DNA from: Hoeflea_A sp965216535
GTDB lineage: Bacteria > Pseudomonadota > Alphaproteobacteria > Rhizobiales > Rhizobiaceae
DNA length: 64,000 nt
Assembly (NCBI GenBank): GCA_965216535.1
Contig: OZ244175.1
Coordinates: 2,542,001 to 2,606,000, forward strand
Reading direction: 5' to 3'
Shown here: positions 16,333 to 24,168 of the stretch, piece after piece
How positions within the stretch are numbered: position 1 is the stretch's first letter
How the letters are laid out: each line of letters opens with the position of its first letter
Notes under the pieces: model-generated
What the model was told of the DNA's origin: nothing
The model's database searches: none
What the model saw: only the letters and a program-made list of their open reading frames with translations
Made by a program: the position numbers and the translations under genes

Positions 16333-17657
16333 CGGACCTGACGATCCGCAACGCCAAGCTTCTGCCTTGCAGTTCCGGCATGCCGATCATCGATGTCGGT
16401 CATGTCGCGATCAAGGACGACGTCATCGTCTCCGCCGGTCCAGGGGCGGGACCGGAGGCCGCAGAGGTAATCGACGCGGCCGGCGACATCGTGATGCCCG
16501 GCATGGTCAATCCGCACGCCCATCTGCCCATGACGCTGTTTCGTGGATTGGGCGAGGATGTGGACGATCGCCTGTTTCGCTACGTGCTCCCCATGGAGCG
16601 GAAATTCGTGACACCGGACATGGTGCGAACGGGGACGGCCCTGGCAGCCTGGGAATCGATCCGCGCTGGCGTCACCACCGTTGCCGACATGTATTATTTT
16701 GAAACCGAAGTGGGCCGGGTCCTGGATCAGGCGGGACTTCGTGGCGTGGTCGGCCAGACACTGGCCGATTTCAATCCGCCCGATCACGCCACGATGGATG
16801 AAGGCTTTGCTCTGGTCGATGAGCTTGCCGCCGAGTTTGGCGGCCACGCCCGGATTGTCCCGTCGATCGCGCCGCACGCACCCTATTCCACGGATATTCC
16901 CGTCATGCGGCGGATTGTGGATTGGGCTGAAGCGAATCCGACTGTGCCGGTTCAAATCCACCTGGCCGAAATGACGTCGGAGATGGAGTGGGCAGAGCGC
17001 ACCCATGGCTGCCGACCGGTGGAGGTGGTCGACCGGGCAGGGCTTCTGCGCGAAGGGCTGATCGCCGCGCATTGCCTCTATCTGAACGATGCCGAGATCG
17101 ACCGACTGGCCGAGACTGGCGTCCGCGTTGCTCACAACGCGCGCTCCAATGCCAAGGCAGGTCGCGGGATTGCGCCGGTCGAGGCAATGCGCCGCGCTGG
17201 TATTCCGGTTGGCGTAGCAACGGATGGTCCCATGAGCGGCAACACGCTCGACCTCTTCTCCCAATTCGGGCCGGTCTCGATGTTTCAGAAGCTCTTGGGC
17301 CACAGCCGCAAGCCCATGCCTGCCCGCGACGTCATCGAAATGGCGACGATCGAGGGCGCGCGGGTGCTGGGTCTGGATCGGCAGATCGGTTCGCTTGAAC
17401 CGGGCAAGGCGGCCGATGTCGTGCGACTATCGCTGGATGCCCCACGGCTGCAACCGGTTTTTGACCCTTATGCGGCACTGGTCTTTGCCGCCATGCCGGA
17501 AGATGTGCGCGATGTCATGGTGGCTGGGCGCTGGCTGATGCGGGATGGTGATGTCCTGACGATGGAGCGGCGCAAGGTGCTGCGCGACTCCGGACAGATC
17601 GCGGCCCGTTTTCGCGCAGAGATGACCGAGATCGATAGAAGAGCCGAGGCACAATGA
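16329..17657 (+). CDS. Amidohydrolase, TRZ/ATZ or SAH/MTA-deaminase-like
   Basis: 442 residues from ATG 16329, which overlaps the ATPase stop. Metal-site motifs of the TIM-barrel amidohydrolase superfamily are in order: NPHAH (the HxH pair, about residue 61), APHAPYS, IHLAEM (His), AHCLYLND (His) and ATDGPMSGN (Asp). This fits subtype III cytosolic deaminases and hydrolases acting on N-heterocycles, adenosine derivatives or guanidine-like groups. It is co-transcribed with the ABC importer, so the imported compound, or a conjugate of it, may need deamination or amide cleavage. There is no export signal. The substrate cannot be assigned from the sequence. Confidence 0.82.
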   Translation: MTDLTIRNAKLLPCSSGMPIIDVGHVAIKDDVIVSAGPGAGPEAAEVIDAAGDIVMPGMVNPHAHLPMTLFRGLGEDVDDRLFRYVLPMERKFVTPDMVRTGTALAAWESIRAGVTTVADMYYFETEVGRVLDQAGLRGVVGQTLADFNPPDHATMDEGFALVDELAAEFGGHARIVPSIAPHAPYSTDIPVMRRIVDWAEANPTVPVQIHLAEMTSEMEWAERTHGCRPVEVVDRAGLLREGLIAAHCLYLNDAEIDRLAETGVRVAHNARSNAKAGRGIAPVEAMRRAGIPVGVATDGPMSGNTLDLFSQFGPVSMFQKLLGHSRKPMPARDVIEMATIEGARVLGLDRQIGSLEPGKAADVVRLSLDAPRLQPVFDPYAALVFAAMPEDVRDVMVAGRWLMRDGDVLTMERRKVLRDSGQIAARFRAEMTEIDRRAEAQ

Positions 17658-17697
17658 CCAGTGTCAGGCCCCCGGCAACCAAGCAAAGGAAAGTGTG

Positions 17698-19095
17698 ATG
17701 AGTGACGCAAACCCTTCCCTGAAAGCGGCGCTCGACGCAGCGGACGCGGGTCTCGACGCGGGATTGGCCAGGCTGCTGGAGTTGGTCGCTATCCCCTCCA
17801 TCTCGGCTGAGTCGGCCCACAAGGCCGATATTCAGCGTGCGGCCGACTGGCTCGTTGCCGATCTGACATCCATCGGTTTCGACGCCTCGGTTCGTCAGAC
17901 AAAGGGCCAGCCGATGGTGGTCGGCCACGACACGAGCGCGCCCGAAGATGCGCCCCACGTCCTGTATTACGGTCACTACGATGTCCAGCCGGCAGATCCT
18001 CTGGAGCTTTGGCATGCGGATCCGTTCAAGCCCGAACTGCTGAAGCAGCCGGACGGTGAAACCTGGATTACCGGGCGTGGCGCCTCGGATGACAAGGGTG
18101 CCTTCATGACCTTCATCGAGGCGTGTCGCGCCTGGAAGGCGGCGACCGGCGCGCTGCCCTGTCGGGTGACCGTGCTGCTGGAGGGCGAGGAAGAAATCGC
18201 CAGCCCGTCGCTGGGGCCATTTCTGGAAGAGACTGCCGAGGAATTGCGCGCCGATGTGGCGGTGGTCTGCGACACCGACATGTGGGACCACGACACACCG
18301 GCGATCACCACGATGATGCGCGGATTGATCGTTGAGGAAATCGCCATAACAGCGGCCAACCGCGACCTTCATTCCGGTATTTTTGGCGGCGCCGCCCGCA
18401 ACGCGCTTCAGGTGATGGCGGATGTGTTGGCAAGCTGCCGAGCTGCGGACGGCTCGGTTGCGGTGAAGGGTTTTTACGATGATGTGCGCGAGTTACCTGA
18501 TGAAGTGAAGGCGAACTGGTTCGCCCTGCCATTCGACGATGCTGGTTTTCTTGGCGGTGTCGGTTTATCGGTCCCGGCCGGAGAGACGGACAGGTCGGTG
18601 CTGGAGCAGTGCTGGTCCCGGCCTTGTTTCGACGTGAACGGGTTTTGGGGCGGCTATAGCGGTGAGGGATACAAGTCAATCGTCCCTGGAAAAGCGTTCG
18701 CAAAGGTCAGTTGTCGACTGGTGCCGGACCAGGATCCCGAGAAAATTCGTACGGCTCTTCGGGACCATGTTCGAGCCCAGTTGCCTTCGGATTGCAGTGT
18801 TGAATTCACCGATCTGGGTCGAGCCGAGCCGGCAGCCATGCCGGTTGACGGTCCGATGCTTCACAAGGCGCTGGAGGCGCTGCGCGAGGAGTGGGGCAAA
18901 GCGGCGATTGCTGGAACAGGCGGATCCATTCCGATCCTGGCGGAATTTCGCAATCGGCTCGGTCTGGATCCGTTGCTGGTGGGTTTCGCGCGCTTCGACA
19001 ACCGGGTTCATGCGCCAAACGAGAAATACGATCTCTCAAGCTATGTGCACGGAACGCGGTCCTGGGTGCGCATTCTCGACAAGTTCGGGCAGTAG
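17698..19095 (+). CDS. M20-family metallopeptidase / dipeptidase (DapE/CNDP-like)
   Basis: 465 residues from ATG 17698, with AAAGGA 7 nt upstream. The dinuclear zinc-site pattern of M20 enzymes is present: YGHYDVQPADP (His93 and Asp95), GASDDKGAF (bridging Asp), EGEEEIASPS (catalytic Glu and zinc Glu), CDTDMW (Asp), and a late His in NRVHAPNEK. A lid/dimerisation domain occupies roughly residues 200-360 (NRDLHSGIFGG). These enzymes cleave dipeptides or N-acyl amino acids in the cytosol. It lies 40 bp after the amidohydrolase on the same strand and may be the last gene of that operon. The pairing of two hydrolases suggests that the transporter brings in a conjugated compound. Confidence 0.85.
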   Translation: MSDANPSLKAALDAADAGLDAGLARLLELVAIPSISAESAHKADIQRAADWLVADLTSIGFDASVRQTKGQPMVVGHDTSAPEDAPHVLYYGHYDVQPADPLELWHADPFKPELLKQPDGETWITGRGASDDKGAFMTFIEACRAWKAATGALPCRVTVLLEGEEEIASPSLGPFLEETAEELRADVAVVCDTDMWDHDTPAITTMMRGLIVEEIAITAANRDLHSGIFGGAARNALQVMADVLASCRAADGSVAVKGFYDDVRELPDEVKANWFALPFDDAGFLGGVGLSVPAGETDRSVLEQCWSRPCFDVNGFWGGYSGEGYKSIVPGKAFAKVSCRLVPDQDPEKIRTALRDHVRAQLPSDCSVEFTDLGRAEPAAMPVDGPMLHKALEALREEWGKAAIAGTGGSIPILAEFRNRLGLDPLLVGFARFDNRVHAPNEKYDLSSYVHGTRSWVRILDKFGQ

Positions 19096-19111
19096 CGGAC
19101 GGGACCAGAGA

Positions 19112-20095
19112 CTAGAGATTCGGGAAGCCGCGCTGTGCCCATTGCGAACGCGGGATGGCGCCTCCAATGCGGTAGCTGAATTTCAGCACTCGCGTCACAT
19201 CCAGGTTGAGCTCGCAGCGAAACGCGAGATCGTACCATTGGCCGCCGCTGCGAAACGCCGCCTCACGCGGTTCCATGACGGTGCCCCCGGGAAGACCGAA
19301 AGACGGCAGGTATTCCGGCGGACGTTGCGCCGCACGCAACTGGTCGCGCATCTCAGTCATGCACAGGAGTCCCGCTCGTCGGGAGCGTGGCAGTCCATTC
19401 ATCGCCGTGCGGAAGGTTGGATCTTCCCGGATCGCATCCGTGAATAGAAGTTCTGCGGGTGTCAGAACCTTGTCTTCAGTTTCTTCTTCCGGAGCCGGAG
19501 CAGAAGGTTCCTGTTCAGGTTCAGTTTGCCCGGTCAGCAACGCAATGATCCGTTCAACGGCTTCGACCTGCTCAGCCATGGCTTCGACCTGTTCCGATTG
19601 CGGTGCTGACAACAGGGACTCTGCGGCTGCGGGCTCCTGCGGGTCTGATGTCTCACTTTCTTCTGCCTCAGCGGGTTCCGGTTGGTCAGGCTGGCTAATG
19701 GTCAGGTCTTCGGGATCGGGTTTTGGACCCGTGTCGGCTTCTGCAAACTCGTATACCGGCCGCAAGACGGGTATTGGCGGTGGTGGTGCATCCGGTTGGT
19801 TGGCTTGGGCTTGTTCCTCAGGCTCTGGTTCGGGCTCGGGCTCTTGCTCTTCTTCTTCCTCGGGCTCCGGTTCGGGCGGGTCCGGCTGTTCGGGTTCTTC
19901 CGGTTCAGGCGGCGGCACCAATTCGACCAATAGCGGGGCCTCCTCCATTTCCTCGAGTTGCCGATCAACCCGGTGGATGAGCGCAAAACCCACAACGGCA
20001 TGAAAAAACAATGATACCGCGACAGCGCCACCGAGAACGCCTCGTCCCGTCGGCTGTGCCGGCGGCGTCACGGGTTCATCGAAATCTCTGTTCAT
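19112..20095 (-). CDS. DUF930-domain envelope protein with TonB-like Pro/Glu-rich linker
   Basis: 327 residues. Residues 20-42 (GVLGGAVAVSLFFHAVVGFALI) form one membrane anchor after a short cytoplasmic N-terminus, as in TonB/TolA. Residues 50-105 are an extreme acidic and proline-rich linker (many EP and PE repeats), followed by another low-complexity acidic stretch to about 225. The C-terminal 100 residues form the DUF930 domain: conserved Cys in GLLCMTEMR and FRCELN, and AAFRSGGQWYDLAFRC and AIPRSQW motifs. The fold would reach into the periplasm. The function is unknown; the architecture suggests a periplasm-spanning envelope protein. It converges with the M20 gene and stands alone. Confidence 0.72.
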   Translation of the reverse strand: MNRDFDEPVTPPAQPTGRGVLGGAVAVSLFFHAVVGFALIHRVDRQLEEMEEAPLLVELVPPPEPEEPEQPDPPEPEPEEEEEQEPEPEPEPEEQAQANQPDAPPPPIPVLRPVYEFAEADTGPKPDPEDLTISQPDQPEPAEAEESETSDPQEPAAAESLLSAPQSEQVEAMAEQVEAVERIIALLTGQTEPEQEPSAPAPEEETEDKVLTPAELLFTDAIREDPTFRTAMNGLPRSRRAGLLCMTEMRDQLRAAQRPPEYLPSFGLPGGTVMEPREAAFRSGGQWYDLAFRCELNLDVTRVLKFSYRIGGAIPRSQWAQRGFPNL

Positions 20096-20281
20096 TCAGC
20101 GAGGTTCCAGCAGATCTCGGGTTCGGTTAAGGCGGTACGGTGCGGGGCCTTTGAGGCGCGGCTATGTCATATAGGGTGATGTGGTCGAAGACGACCCTGA
20201 ATTGTTCACAAATGCTTGGGTGTTGATGAATGCCCAATCGTTCAGAGTGGACCTGTTTGGTCACCGGGCGACAGTGGTCGC

Positions 20282-20308
20282 TTGACAATTTGGAACGTTC
20301 CATATAAC
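20282..20308 (+). promoter_or_regulatory. Putative sigma-70 promoter of the CoA-transferase/sugar-ABC operon
   Basis: A perfect TTGACA (20282-20287) is followed after 15 nt by TATAAC (20303-20308), or after 16 nt by ATAACT. The spacer is almost filled by the first TGGAACGTTCCA palindrome, so a repressor there would exclude RNA polymerase. Confidence 0.55.
20291..20302. promoter_or_regulatory. LacI-type operator 1 (TGGAACGTTCCA)
   Basis: A perfect 12-bp palindrome with the central CG typical of LacI-family operators. It is identical to the copy at 20325-20336, with centres 34 bp apart (about three helical turns). The likely ligand protein is the LacI regulator at the end of the same operon (28727). 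Confidence 0.65.
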
Positions 20309-20324
20309 TGTCGAGTTACTTAAA

Positions 20325-20336
20325 TGGAACGTTCCA
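20325..20336. promoter_or_regulatory. LacI-type operator 2 (TGGAACGTTCCA)
   Basis: The second perfect copy, downstream of the presumed start of transcription. Spacing on the same helix face suits cooperative binding of two dimers. Confidence 0.65.
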
Positions 20337-20366
20337 AACAAGAGAACGTGCTGGGAGGCATCACCA

Positions 20367-20420
20367 ATGGCCCGGGTATCCACTGATACGGGCTGCGTCC
20401 GCGGATGCGGAGGCAGCTGA
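20367..20420 (+). CDS. Possible 17-residue leader peptide
   Basis: An ATG at 20367 has GGGAGG 8 nt upstream, a better site than that of the next gene. It reads MARVSTDTGCVRGCGGS and stops at 20420, just 2 nt before the GTG of the CoA-transferase. Translation of this frame would bring ribosomes to that GTG. It may be chance; no homologue is known to me. Confidence 0.3.
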   Translation: MARVSTDTGCVRGCGGS

Positions 20421-20422
20421 AC

Positions 20423-21997
20423 GTGCCGGCCAAAATCGTATCGGCTGCGGAAGCGGTTGCTTGCATCGATGACGGTGCCGTTGTCACGGTGTCATCGTCC
20501 TCCGGACTCGGCTGTCCGGATAGGGTGCTGCAGGCAATAGGCGAGCGTTTCGAGGCCGAGGGGCATCCGCGCCACTTAACGACCCTGCATCCGATCGCCG
20601 CGGGCGACATGTACGGCATCAAAGGGATCGACCATATCGCACGCGAGGGCTTGCTGAAGCGGGTCGTAGCGGGTTCCTATCCCAGCGGACCGTCCAGCAT
20701 GCCGATGCCGTCGATATGGAAAATGATCGTCGAGGACCGGGTCGAGGCCTACAATGTTCCCAGCGGTATCCTTTTCGACATGCATCGCGACGTGGCAGCG
20801 CGGCGGCCAGGTGTGCTGACCCAGGTCGGGCTCGATACTTTCGTCGATCCTCGACGCGAGGGCTGCGCGATGAATCAAAGCGCGGCGGATCATCCAATTG
20901 TCCACCGGCACGAGATGGCGGGTGATACGTGGCTGCATTTCCCGAACATTGTGCCGGATGTTGCGATAATCCGCGGAACCACGGCCGACGAAAAGGGCAA
21001 TCTGACCTTTGAACACGAGGGGGCAACCCTCGGCGCGCTCGATCAGGCCATTGCCGTTCGCAATCATCGCGGGCTTGTCATCGCCCAGGTCAAGCGGGTC
21101 ACCGCGGCCGGTTCGCTGCGACCCCATGACGTGCATGTGCCGGGTCACCTGGTTGATCTGGTCGTTGTCGATCCGGATCAGAAGCAGGCCACGGAAACGG
21201 ACTACGATCCGGCGATTTCCGGCGAGATCATGCGGCCATGGGAGAGCTTTCGCCTTGCCGAGCACGGGATCGAAAAGGTGATCGCGCGGCGGGCAGCGAT
21301 GGAGCTTCAGGACGGTCAATCAGCCAATCTGGGTTTCGGCATCTCCGCCAGCGTACCACGCATTCTGCTGGAGGAAGGGTATCCGCAGTCGATTACCTGG
21401 GCGATCGAACAGGGTGCGGTGGGCGGGATGCCGTTGGGCGGATTTGCGTTCGGCTGCGCTTCCAACGCCGATGCGATCCTTCCGGCGCCAAGCCAGTTTT
21501 CCTACTTCCAGGGCGGCGGTTTCGACGTTTCCTTCCTGTCGTTTCTCGAAGTCGATCGAAACGGCAATGTCAACGTGTCGAAACTGGGTAAGAAGCCCTA
21601 CTTGACCGCCGGCTGCGGCGGCTTTGTAGACATTACCGCCAATGCCCGCAAAATCGTCTTTTCCGGGTACTTCGAAGCCGGTGCCAAATTCGACCTGAGC
21701 AAGGATGCCATCCGTGTCAGCGAGCCCGGCCGTTTCGCCAAAATGGTCGATGAGGTCGAACACGTCACGTTTTCGGGCCGGCGCGCCAGGCAGCTGGAGC
21801 AGGACGTGCTTTATGTGACGGAGCGTTGCGTGATGCGGCTCGGTGACGACGGGTTGGTGGCGACTGAAATTATGCCGGGCATCGTGCCCGAGGACGACAT
21901 CATCCAAGCGTCCGGAGGGCGGGTTAGGGTGGCTCAGGATGCGGTCAGGATGCCGGCTTCATTGCTTTGCGAGGGGCCAATGGGGCTGACGCTATGA
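20423..21997 (+). CDS. Acyl-CoA:acetate/3-ketoacid CoA-transferase, fused alpha-beta (YdiF-like)
   Basis: 524 residues from GTG 20423 (GGAGG 7-8 nt upstream); an in-frame ATG at 20405 is possible but has no site. The first half (about 1-270) is the alpha-type domain with SSSSGLGCPDRVLQAI; the second half (about 300-515) is the beta-type domain with AIEQGAVGGMPLGGFAFGC, where the Glu forms the CoA thioester. Single-chain enzymes of this type move CoA between acetyl-CoA or another acyl-CoA and a carboxylic acid. It is the first gene of a long operon with an enoyl-CoA hydratase and a sugar-type ABC transporter, so it should activate an acid made from the imported compound. Confidence 0.85.
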   Translation: MPAKIVSAAEAVACIDDGAVVTVSSSSGLGCPDRVLQAIGERFEAEGHPRHLTTLHPIAAGDMYGIKGIDHIAREGLLKRVVAGSYPSGPSSMPMPSIWKMIVEDRVEAYNVPSGILFDMHRDVAARRPGVLTQVGLDTFVDPRREGCAMNQSAADHPIVHRHEMAGDTWLHFPNIVPDVAIIRGTTADEKGNLTFEHEGATLGALDQAIAVRNHRGLVIAQVKRVTAAGSLRPHDVHVPGHLVDLVVVDPDQKQATETDYDPAISGEIMRPWESFRLAEHGIEKVIARRAAMELQDGQSANLGFGISASVPRILLEEGYPQSITWAIEQGAVGGMPLGGFAFGCASNADAILPAPSQFSYFQGGGFDVSFLSFLEVDRNGNVNVSKLGKKPYLTAGCGGFVDITANARKIVFSGYFEAGAKFDLSKDAIRVSEPGRFAKMVDEVEHVTFSGRRARQLEQDVLYVTERCVMRLGDDGLVATEIMPGIVPEDDIIQASGGRVRVAQDAVRMPASLLCEGPMGLTL

Positions 21998-22767
21998 GCA
22001 CAGTGCACTTGACCATCGATAATGGCGTTGCGGAACTGCGGCTGAACAATCCGGCCAAGCTCAACGCGCTGACCGAGGCCATGCTTGATGCTCTGGAAGC
22101 GCATTGCGCCACGATCGACAGCCATGAGGATATTCGTTGCGTTCTGTTGACGGCGGCAGGAAATCGCGCCTTCTGCGTCGGCGCCGATATCCATGACTGG
22201 GCTCGGCTGTCACCGAGAGATTTCAGCCGCCACTGGATTCGTCGCGGTCACCGCATTTTCGACCGCATTGCGCGGTTTCATGTGCCAAGCATTGCTGTTT
22301 TGTCCGGTCATGCTTTCGGCGGCGGGCTGGAATTGGCCGCTGCATGCGATCTTCGTATTCTCTCTCCCGGTGCGACGATCGCTCTGCCGGAAACCGGTGT
22401 CGGCATTGTGCCGGGCTGGTCCGGCACGCAGCGGCTGGCGGGGCAGATCCCGCCGGCGGTTCTGAAGGAAATGGCGTTGACCGGCAGGAGGCTTTCCGCG
22501 GAACGCGCCTTCTCCATCGGGTTCGCCAATGCCGTGGCAGATGATCCCACGGCCGAGGCTGGCGCCATGGCAGCCGAGATCTGTGAGCGGTCGCCGGCTG
22601 CGATAGAGACGACCAAATATCTCCTGTCGGCTTCGCTCGACGAGGATCGCGCCGCCATGACGGAGGCACTTGGCGGTGCGCTCATGGCGGGATCCGCTGA
22701 CAAGACCGAGGGTGTTGCCGCGTTTTCGGAGAAGCGAAAGCCGATTTTTGCGGGAGACAAGACGTGA
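21994..22767 (+). CDS. Enoyl-CoA hydratase/isomerase (crotonase) family
   Basis: 257 residues from ATG 21994 (ATGA overlap with the CoA-transferase). Crotonase features: the first oxyanion-hole segment NRAFCVGADIHDW (about 55-67), the second SGHAFGGGLELAAACD (about 95-110), and LPETGVGIVPGWSGTQRL, where the Glu of PETG is in the place of the catalytic Glu144-type residue. The protein should act on the acyl-CoA made by the preceding transferase, as hydratase, lyase or isomerase. Only one catalytic Glu is obvious (the second hydratase Glu position reads GIVPGW), so isomerase or lyase chemistry is possible. It is separated from the receptor gene by two small RNA hairpins. Confidence 0.83.
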   Translation: MSTVHLTIDNGVAELRLNNPAKLNALTEAMLDALEAHCATIDSHEDIRCVLLTAAGNRAFCVGADIHDWARLSPRDFSRHWIRRGHRIFDRIARFHVPSIAVLSGHAFGGGLELAAACDLRILSPGATIALPETGVGIVPGWSGTQRLAGQIPPAVLKEMALTGRRLSAERAFSIGFANAVADDPTAEAGAMAAEICERSPAAIETTKYLLSASLDEDRAAMTEALGGALMAGSADKTEGVAAFSEKRKPIFAGDKT

Positions 22768-22811
22768 CCGGCACTGAGCCGGTGCGACAAAATCACCGTC
22801 CCTGAAGGGAC
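22767..22811 (+). other. Two RNA hairpins between crotonase and receptor genes
   Basis: ACCGGC-actga-GCCGGT (22767-22783) and GTCCC-tgaa-GGGAC (22798-22811) are perfect small stems. No T-run follows. They may be a processing or partial-termination point ahead of the highly expressed receptor gene. Confidence 0.4.
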
Positions 22812-22845
22812 ATAGTCGATTTGCGCGAGTCCAAGGAGGAAACAC

Positions 22846-24096
22846 ATGCGTAAATTTCTGAAAACCACGACAATGACCGTCGCTGCCCTGGCAGTTTCGA
22901 CCAGCCTGTCGTTCGCCGAGGACGTCGAAGTCCTGCACTGGTGGACGTCTGGCGGCGAGGCCGCGGCGCTGAACGTGCTGAAGGAGGACCTGGAAGGTCA
23001 GGGCATCGGCTGGCAAGACATGCCTGTAGCAGGCGGCGGCGGCGAGCAGGCAATGACCGTGCTGCGTGCACGCGTTACGGCCGGCAACGCCCCGACCGCA
23101 GTGCAGATGCTGGGCTTCGATATTCTCGACTGGGCTGGTCAGGGTGCACTTGCCGATCTCAACGACGTTGCCGCCAAGGAAGGCTGGGACGCCGTGGTCC
23201 CGGATGCTCTCAAAGGCTTCGCCAAGCACGACGGCAAGTGGGTCTCTGCTCCCGTCAATGTGCATTCCACCAACTGGGTCTGGGCCAACAAGGCCGTGCT
23301 CGACGCCAATGGCATCGCTGTTCCGACAACCTGGGAAGAATTCGCTGCCGCACTCGACAAGCTGAAGGCAGCCGGTGTCACACCGATCGCCCACGGTGGA
23401 CAGGCCTGGCAGGACGCGACCATTTTTGACGCCGTTGCGATGTCTGCCGGCGGTCCGGAGTTCTACAAGGCTGCCTTTATCGATCTGGATGAGGGTGCTC
23501 TGGGTTCCGATACCATGAAGGAAGCCTTCGACCGGATGGCGGTCATTCGCGCCAATCTGGACGACAACTTCTCGGGACGTGACTGGAACCTGGCAACGGC
23601 CATGGTCATCAACGGTGAGGCCGGCTTCCAGTTGATGGGTGACTGGGCCAAGGGTGAGTTCCTCAGTGCCGGCAAGAAGCCGGGCGTTGATTTCCTCTGC
23701 TTCCGTTTCCCGGGTACGCAGGACCAGGTGACCTTCAACGCCGACCAGTTCGCCATGTTCGACCAGGGCGGCACGGTCAGCCCACAGCAGGCGGCTCTGG
23801 CAAGCGCCATCCTGTCGCCGTCCTTCCAGTCGGCGTTCAACGTCGTCAAGGGTTCGGTGCCGGCGCGTACGGATGTGTCTGACGAAGCCTTCGATGCCTG
23901 CGGCAAGCAGGGCATGAAGGACCTGGCCGCAGCAGCCTCGTCGGGCAACTTGTTCGGTTCCATGGCCCACGGCCATGCTTCACCGGCAGCCGTCAAGAAC
24001 GCCATCTATGACGTGGTAACGGCCCACTTCAACGGCGAGTACGACAGCGGAACCGCCGTCGAAGAGCTGGTGGACGCCGTATCCATCGCCAAGTAA
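22846..24096 (+). CDS. Sugar ABC transporter substrate-binding protein, CUT1 family (GtsA/glucose-mannose-like)
   Basis: 416 residues with a strong AAGGAGG site before ATG 22846. A signal peptide of about 24 residues (MTVAALAVSTSLSFA, cleavage before EDVEV) leads into the SBP_bac_1 fold: EVLHWWTSGGEAAALNVLKEDLE, ARVTAGNAPTAVQMLGFDILDWAGQGALADL, GKWVSAPVNVHSTNWVWANKAVLD, and MGDWAKGEFLSAG. This combination is characteristic of the glucose/mannose-type receptors. It captures the ligand in the periplasm for the two permeases. A perfect stem-loop follows the stop codon. Association with CoA-dependent enzymes is unusual for a simple hexose, so a glycoside or sugar derivative is possible. Confidence 0.87.
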   Translation: MRKFLKTTTMTVAALAVSTSLSFAEDVEVLHWWTSGGEAAALNVLKEDLEGQGIGWQDMPVAGGGGEQAMTVLRARVTAGNAPTAVQMLGFDILDWAGQGALADLNDVAAKEGWDAVVPDALKGFAKHDGKWVSAPVNVHSTNWVWANKAVLDANGIAVPTTWEEFAAALDKLKAAGVTPIAHGGQAWQDATIFDAVAMSAGGPEFYKAAFIDLDEGALGSDTMKEAFDRMAVIRANLDDNFSGRDWNLATAMVINGEAGFQLMGDWAKGEFLSAGKKPGVDFLCFRFPGTQDQVTFNADQFAMFDQGGTVSPQQAALASAILSPSFQSAFNVVKGSVPARTDVSDEAFDACGKQGMKDLAAAASSGNLFGSMAHGHASPAAVKNAIYDVVTAHFNGEYDSGTAVEELVDAVSIAK

Positions 24097-24102
24097 TCGA
24101 AT

Positions 24103-24131
24103 TGCCGGGCCGGTCTCAATCCGGCCCGGCA
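24103..24131 (+). other. RNA stem-loop between receptor and first permease
   Basis: A perfect 11-bp stem (TGCCGGGCCGG / CCGGCCCGGCA) with loop TCTCAAT, 6 nt after the receptor stop. No T-tract follows. It is the classic place for an mRNA-stabilising hairpin that raises receptor yield over the permeases. Confidence 0.75.
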
Positions 24132-24168
24132 CCCTGAAATCGAATTTACGCCGCGGGGGACGCCTGAT

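Larger units (their letters stand above)
20096..20422. other. Regulatory intergenic region upstream of the CoA-transferase operon
   Basis: It contains a promoter-like TTGACA, two identical palindromes and a possible 17-codon leader frame (listed separately). The first 180 bases, upstream of the DUF930 gene, show no other clear structure. Confidence 0.5.

Noticed and set aside
22210..23976. Open frame of 588 codons on the minus strand
   Set aside because: It lies antisense to the crotonase and receptor genes, which have strong motifs, ribosome sites and a signal peptide. The frame has no recognisable domain and is explained by GC-rich codon bias.
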